Below, one piece after another: positions 59,870 to 64,000 of a DNA stretch of 64,000 nt. The stretch covers positions 49,971,057-50,035,056 of the forward strand of contig CM035236.1 in assembly GCA_020226215.1 (NCBI GenBank). Direction: 5' to 3'. How positions within the stretch are numbered: the stretch's first letter is position 1; each line of letters begins with the position of its first letter. The DNA comes from Sindora glabra (taxonomy: Eukaryota; Streptophyta; Magnoliopsida; Fabales; Fabaceae). The notes beneath the pieces are model-generated. The model did no database searches, was not told the DNA's origin, and was given only the letters and a program-made list of their open reading frames with translations. A program made the translations under genes and the position numbers.

Positions 59870-61788
59870 ATTTTTTAAAAAAAATTCTTTCATCTACAAC
59901 TTTCTCTATCAAAACAAAAAATTTCCTCCCAAAATTCATAATACTATTTTCATATTTTATTAAATTAATTTACTTTCTTGTTTTTTTAATTATTTAATAT
60001 TCTATTCACTTTTAAATAAATGAAAAAATATTGCAATATACTAATAAATTATGCTTAGTATTCATCTTAAAAATCTGATAATTATTTATTTTTATTCAAA
60101 TATATATGGCATTCTTAATCAATCATTTATGTGCACCCATATAGTAAATTGTTACGATACTTTTGCATATTTACTTAACATTGTTACAGTTGTAATGCTC
60201 ATATGAGCATATATTTTATATTTTTATCACTTTATTTTACTAAAAAAATTTAATTTATAATAAATATATATTTAAAATTCATATTATAAATATATTTTTA
60301 AAATATTTTATTTACAATACTATCATTTCATATAGTTAGTTAAATTTAATTATTACTATAACAGATTTCTTATAATATTTTAAATTATATTGAACTTTAA
60401 ATTATCAATTTTACAGTTTTACTAACATTTTTGTTAATTTAGGTTTCAAACACATAAAATTTAAAATCATTTCTAAATAAAATATTTGTATAATTTAAAA
60501 TAATTATCTTTTATTTAAATATATTTTATATTCTTAAAGAATTATTTGTAAATGCCCATATTATAAATTGTTCTAGTGCTTATACATAATAAGTTGTAAT
60601 ATATTTATTTGTCAAAAAATAATTCTTATACTTTTAAACTAATTTTAAAAGATATAAGTTTGATAGAGTTGAGCATCTAATGTGTCTATTTACATATTTG
60701 TATATTTGTATATTTTTAATTGTGATTTTTTAATTATAAAAATTATCTATCTATATATATCTTTCTCTAAATTTCTTCCATTTGCCAGTTACCATCCCAA
60801 AATTAAAGAAAATTCCTCCTAAAAAAACCTTAAAAAAATTCATATCATAGAGCATTTAATGTAATATCTATCATTTTCATGTTTTACTATACTAATTTAC
60901 TTTTTTTTAAATTTAATATATTACAATTATTTAATTTTCTATCTTATTTTAAATAAATGAAAATTTTTGCGATCTATTGATAAATCATATTTAATATTTA
61001 ACTTAAAAATATTATAATCTTTTATTCAAATATATTTGACATTCTTAATAAATTATTTCTATATACCTATATTGTAAATCATTACAGTGCTCTTGCATAT
61101 TTATTTAATATTATTATAATTATAATGCTCATATATTTTATATTTTTTACTACTTTATTTTACTAAAATTAATTTAATTTATAGAAAAATATATATTTAA
61201 CATTTATATTTGAAATATATTTTTGAAATATTTTATTTATAATACTATCCTTTCATGCAATCAATTAAATTTAATCATTGTTATAAGAAATTTGCCATTG
61301 TATTTTAAGTTGGATTGAACTTTATAATTTAACTAATATTTTTATTAGTTAATCTTTCAAGCATATCAAATTTAAAACTATTTCTAAGTAAAATATTTAT
61401 ATAATATAAATAAATATTTTTTAATTTAAATATATTTTATATTTGTAATGAATTATTTCTATATATCCATATTATAAATCATTATGTGCTTATGCATAAT
61501 AAGAATAATATATTTATTGGCAAAAAAAGTTACTATTATACTTTTAAACTAATTTTTATTTTTAAATGTGGAAGATTAATAGGATTAAAGATCTAATCTC
61601 TTAGACTTTAGTTTTTTTTATTTGATTACTAATTTTATTATCTTACATTAAATTTTTCATAAAATATAAAATTTTTTATGAAAAATATATATTTACATAT
61701 TTGTATATTTTTATATTTCAAATTGTAATTTTTTAACTATATAAATTATATTAGTAGTATAATAATTTTTTGATAATATATATTTATG

Positions 61789-61789
<1 letters not shown>

Positions 61790-61849
<60 letters not shown>
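61790..61849. repeat. (AT)n microsatellite
   Basis: About 30 AT units at the end of tandem unit 2. Confidence 0.95.
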
Positions 61850-61851
<2 letters not shown>

Positions 61852-61983
61852 TTTTCACTGAAAAAAAAAATCTTGTACATTGCACGATAGCTAAGCTAAT
61901 CTTTGTTTAAAACTTTTCCACATGCAAACCTTTTTCCCAAAATAATATAAACAATTCATATTAAAGAGCATTTATATAAAATA

Positions 61984-62303
61984 CTTCCTCTGTTCTTTTT
62001 TATCTGTTGCATTTTGAAAAAAAAATTGTTCTTTTTTATCTATCGCTTTAAAATTTCAATGAAGTATTAAATACTCTTTTTTCCAAATTTATACTTCTCT
62101 TTTATTAATAAATACTTTATTATTCTACACTATTAGTCAACTTGTATTTATTTCTTTACATCTTTCTCTCTATTTTCAACTATTTTGAATTTTATGCATA
62201 AAAGGGTAATCTTGTAAAGCTCATTAAAAATAAACAAATTTAACTACTTTATTAATATGTGTAAAATCGGTTAATGGAGACAGATAAATAGAAACGGAGG
62301 GAG
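61984..62303. mobile_element. Stowaway-type MITE (320 bp) with TA target duplication
   Basis: Left end CTTCCTCTGTTC, right end read inward CTCCCTCCGTTTC, flanked by TA at 61982-61983 and 62304-62305. These are the standard plant Stowaway (Tc1/mariner-derived) termini. The sister tandem unit has the uninterrupted site: GAGCATTTAATGTAATATC near 60852 against GAGCATTTATATAAAATA..ATATC here, which confirms the insertion point. Confidence 0.88.
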
Positions 62304-63212
62304 TAATATCTATCATTTTTATATCTTATTAAATTAATTTACTTTCTTTTTAAATTTAATACATTATATTTATTTAATTTTCTATCTTCTTTCAAATAAA
62401 TAAAAATTTTTGCAATTTTCTAAGAAATATATTTAATATTTATATTAAAAATATTATAATTATTAATTTTTTATATAAATATATTTTATATTCCTACTGA
62501 ACTATTTATATATGCTCATTTTATAAATCATTATATTACTCTTGTATATTTACCTAATATTATTATAATTATAATGCTCATAGGAGCATCTATTTTATAT
62601 TTTTTTATCACTTTATTTTATGAAAATTAATTTAATTTATATTAAATATATATTTAATTTTTATGTTATAAATATATTTTTAAAATATTTTACTTATTTA
62701 TATTGAACTTTAGATTGTAAATTTCATAATTTCAGTAATATTCTTTTTAGTTGATATTTCAAACACACCAAATTTAAAATTATTTTTAAGTAGAATATTA
62801 GTGTAATATAAAATAATTATTTTTTATTTAAATATATTTTATATTCTTAATAAATTATTTATATATACTCATATCGTAAATTATTATAGTGTTCAGACAT
62901 GATAAGTTACAATGTATTTATTGATAAAAAAACAACTATTATACTTTTAAATTAAGTTTGAAATATGTAGATTTAACAGGATTGAATATCTAATTTCTCT
63001 AACTTTAATTTTTAATTTAATTACTAATTTTGGTATTTTATATTAATTTTTCATAACATAGAAAATTTTTATAGAAAGATTAGAAAAAAGTGAATAATGT
63101 ACGTGTTTATATATGTGTACATCCTTATATTTCTAATTATGATTTTTTAACTATATAAATTGTATTAATTTTATATTAACTTTTTAGTAATGTTTATTTA
63201 TAAAATATAAAA

Positions 63213-63216
<4 letters not shown>

Positions 63217-63299
<83 letters not shown>
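63217..63299. repeat. (TA)n microsatellite
   Basis: About 41 TA units closing tandem unit 3. The open frame covering it (63216-63398, minus) is an artefact of the repeat. Confidence 0.95.
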
Positions 63300-63301
<2 letters not shown>

Positions 63302-63349
63302 ACTTAAAAATTTTCTGTACATCACACAAAGCTGAACTACTTTTCTTCC

Positions 63350-63558
63350 GCCTTGAGTTTATCCCACTTATATTTATTATTGTACACTCTTTACCCACTT
63401 GTATTTATTTTTTTTTATTTTTCCATTTATTTTCAACCATTTTAAACTTTATTCATAAAAAATAATGTTAAAAAATTTATTAAAAATAAATAAATTAAAT
63501 TACTTTTTAAATATCAATAAATTGGTTAATTAAAAGAAATAAAATGAAACAGAAAGAA
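63350..63558. mobile_element. 3' part of a second, decayed Stowaway MITE
   Basis: CACTTGTATTTATTT through AATGAAACAGAAAGAATA follows the right two-thirds of the MITE at 61984-62303 (CAACTTGTATTTATTT through GAAACGGAGGGAGTA) with many substitutions. The left end is missing or too worn to see. Confidence 0.6.
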
Positions 63559-63589
63559 TATTATTATATATTTTTAATCATAAAAAAAC

Positions 63590-64000
63590 TGCTTGTGTTG
63601 GCTGAACTGGAGGGCTATTCATTATGATGAAGGCAATTTACACAGCAGCAGAAAGAACAATCGTCGTAACACTTAGAACCGTCATCCAACCCATTTTGAC
63701 CTGTCGTTAATTCTCACACTTCTTCCCACCATCTTGGGTACACAGAATTCTTGTTTACGGAAGAGCCTGATAGTCCCGATGAGTTTAAATCGGCAGTCCG
63801 CAATTATTAACAAATTAATGTTATTAGCTGATTTGTTGATTCATGCATGACGGATATTCACTTAATTAATTCTCGATTAACTATTGGGCTATGTTAGTTT
63901 CTGTATCCCTGAAACATGCACTCTTGTAACTTTTTCATTAACCGAACAACTTACACAAAAACCTTATAAACTTTTCCTTAAATATTATTGCAATTTTTTT
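63590..64000. other. Less AT-rich stretch, possible edge of a host locus
   Basis: Composition changes sharply from the AT-rich array. Contains CCCACCATCTTGGG, CCTGATAGTCCCGATG and similar mixed-composition text, with no repeat family that I recognise. On minus a short frame starts MGWMTVLSVTTIVLSAAV (from about 63692), which looks like a hydrophobic signal or anchor peptide. It is followed by a stop that overlaps a possible GTAAAT splice donor. On plus a 28-codon frame (about 63624-63710) overlaps it. Neither can be judged from this window. Confidence 0.3.

Larger units (their letters stand above)
59870..63300. repeat. Three long AT-rich tandem units (basic unit about 0.9-1.1 kb)
   Basis: The word AATGCTCATA recurs at 60194, 61124 and 62573. 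Around each copy the same ordered text is found: AAATATATTT...CATTCTTAAT before it, then TTTTATATTTTT.TCACTTTATTTTA, a TATTGAACTTTA block, TTTAAATATATTTTATATT, and TACTTTTAAACTAA. Units are roughly 59870-60780, 60780-61920 and 61920-63300. Units 2 and 3 end in long (AT)n tracts, and unit 3 is lengthened by a MITE at 61984. Internal divergence is considerable, so the array is old. No ORF. Copy number may differ between individuals or be misassembled. Confidence 0.75.

Noticed and set aside
59719..59997. 92-codon open frame on plus
   Set aside because: Hydrophobic low-complexity translation of AT-rich sequence running into a tandem repeat unit.
59870..63300. CRISPR-like or centromeric short satellite array
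   Set aside because: Units are about a kilobase, only three, diverged, and without spacers; the genome is that of a plant.
63216..63398. 60-codon frame ending in Tyr-Ile repeats
   Set aside because: Translation of a (TA)n microsatellite.

Overview
The window looks like a stretch of a plant (probably eudicot) nuclear genome. It is very AT-rich, has no long open reading frame (the longest is about 100 codons), and nearly every recognisable protein match belongs to a plant transposable-element family broken by stops and frameshifts. The one clear host-gene match is a decayed, intron-containing GH31 alpha-glucosidase fragment. Species cannot be set from the sequence alone. I see no intact protein-coding gene, no rRNA and no CRISPR array.

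Layout. 1-4323: tail of a Ty1/copia-like element whose body lies left of the window: a decayed extra ORF (plant-transposon-protein type), a polypurine tract and a 3' LTR split by an Athila/Tat-type LTR. 4324-21616: nested retroelements. A probable minus-strand Del/Tekay-type LTR contains a solo copia LTR (6731-8108, TSD CAAGC) and a complete but dead minus-strand chromovirus-like Ty3/gypsy element (8790-18904: two LTRs, PBS, gag, protease, RT, RNase H, integrase, PPT). That element was hit by a small hAT element (10930-11502, 8-bp TSD) and by an Athila/Tat-type LTR (11934-14064). 22130-25107: dead hAT transposase gene on minus. 26770-33260: copia gag scrap on plus, a minus-strand copia LTR with PPT, and a second plant-transposon-protein-type pseudogene on minus. 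34256-38138: Transposase_24 (En/Spm-associated) pseudogene on minus, two exons, with an LTR-like sequence in its intron. 39190-43715: copia solo LTR split by a CACTA element (40448-43198, TSD ACA) that itself holds a tRNA-like/SINE-head sequence. 44951-46376: HGL1-like GH31 pseudogene with recognisable exon borders. 47297-49054: Athila/Tat-type LTR and a fold-back MITE. 49440-57240: a plant-mobile-domain pseudogene on plus, convergent with a Tat-type Ty3/gypsy pol pseudogene on minus, each split by a copia LTR of one family (the second with TSD TACTG). 57611-58245: a truncated inverted copy of that LTR. 59870-63300: three long, very AT-rich tandem units with a Stowaway MITE in the third. 63590-64000: a less AT-rich stretch that may be the edge of a host locus.

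Nothing here appears to work as a gene set. The value of the window is as a layered record of insertions: target-site duplications at 6731/8108, 8790/18904, 10930/11502, 40448/43198, 54867/56533 and 61984/62303 give relative ages. The most interesting biology is the antisense plant-mobile-domain ORF at the 3' side of a Tat-type pol, the recurrence of an extra sense ORF just before an LTR, the host gene fragment with preserved introns, and the unusually long flanking repeat at 11934/14064. All family assignments are from motifs recalled and read by eye; no database search was run.
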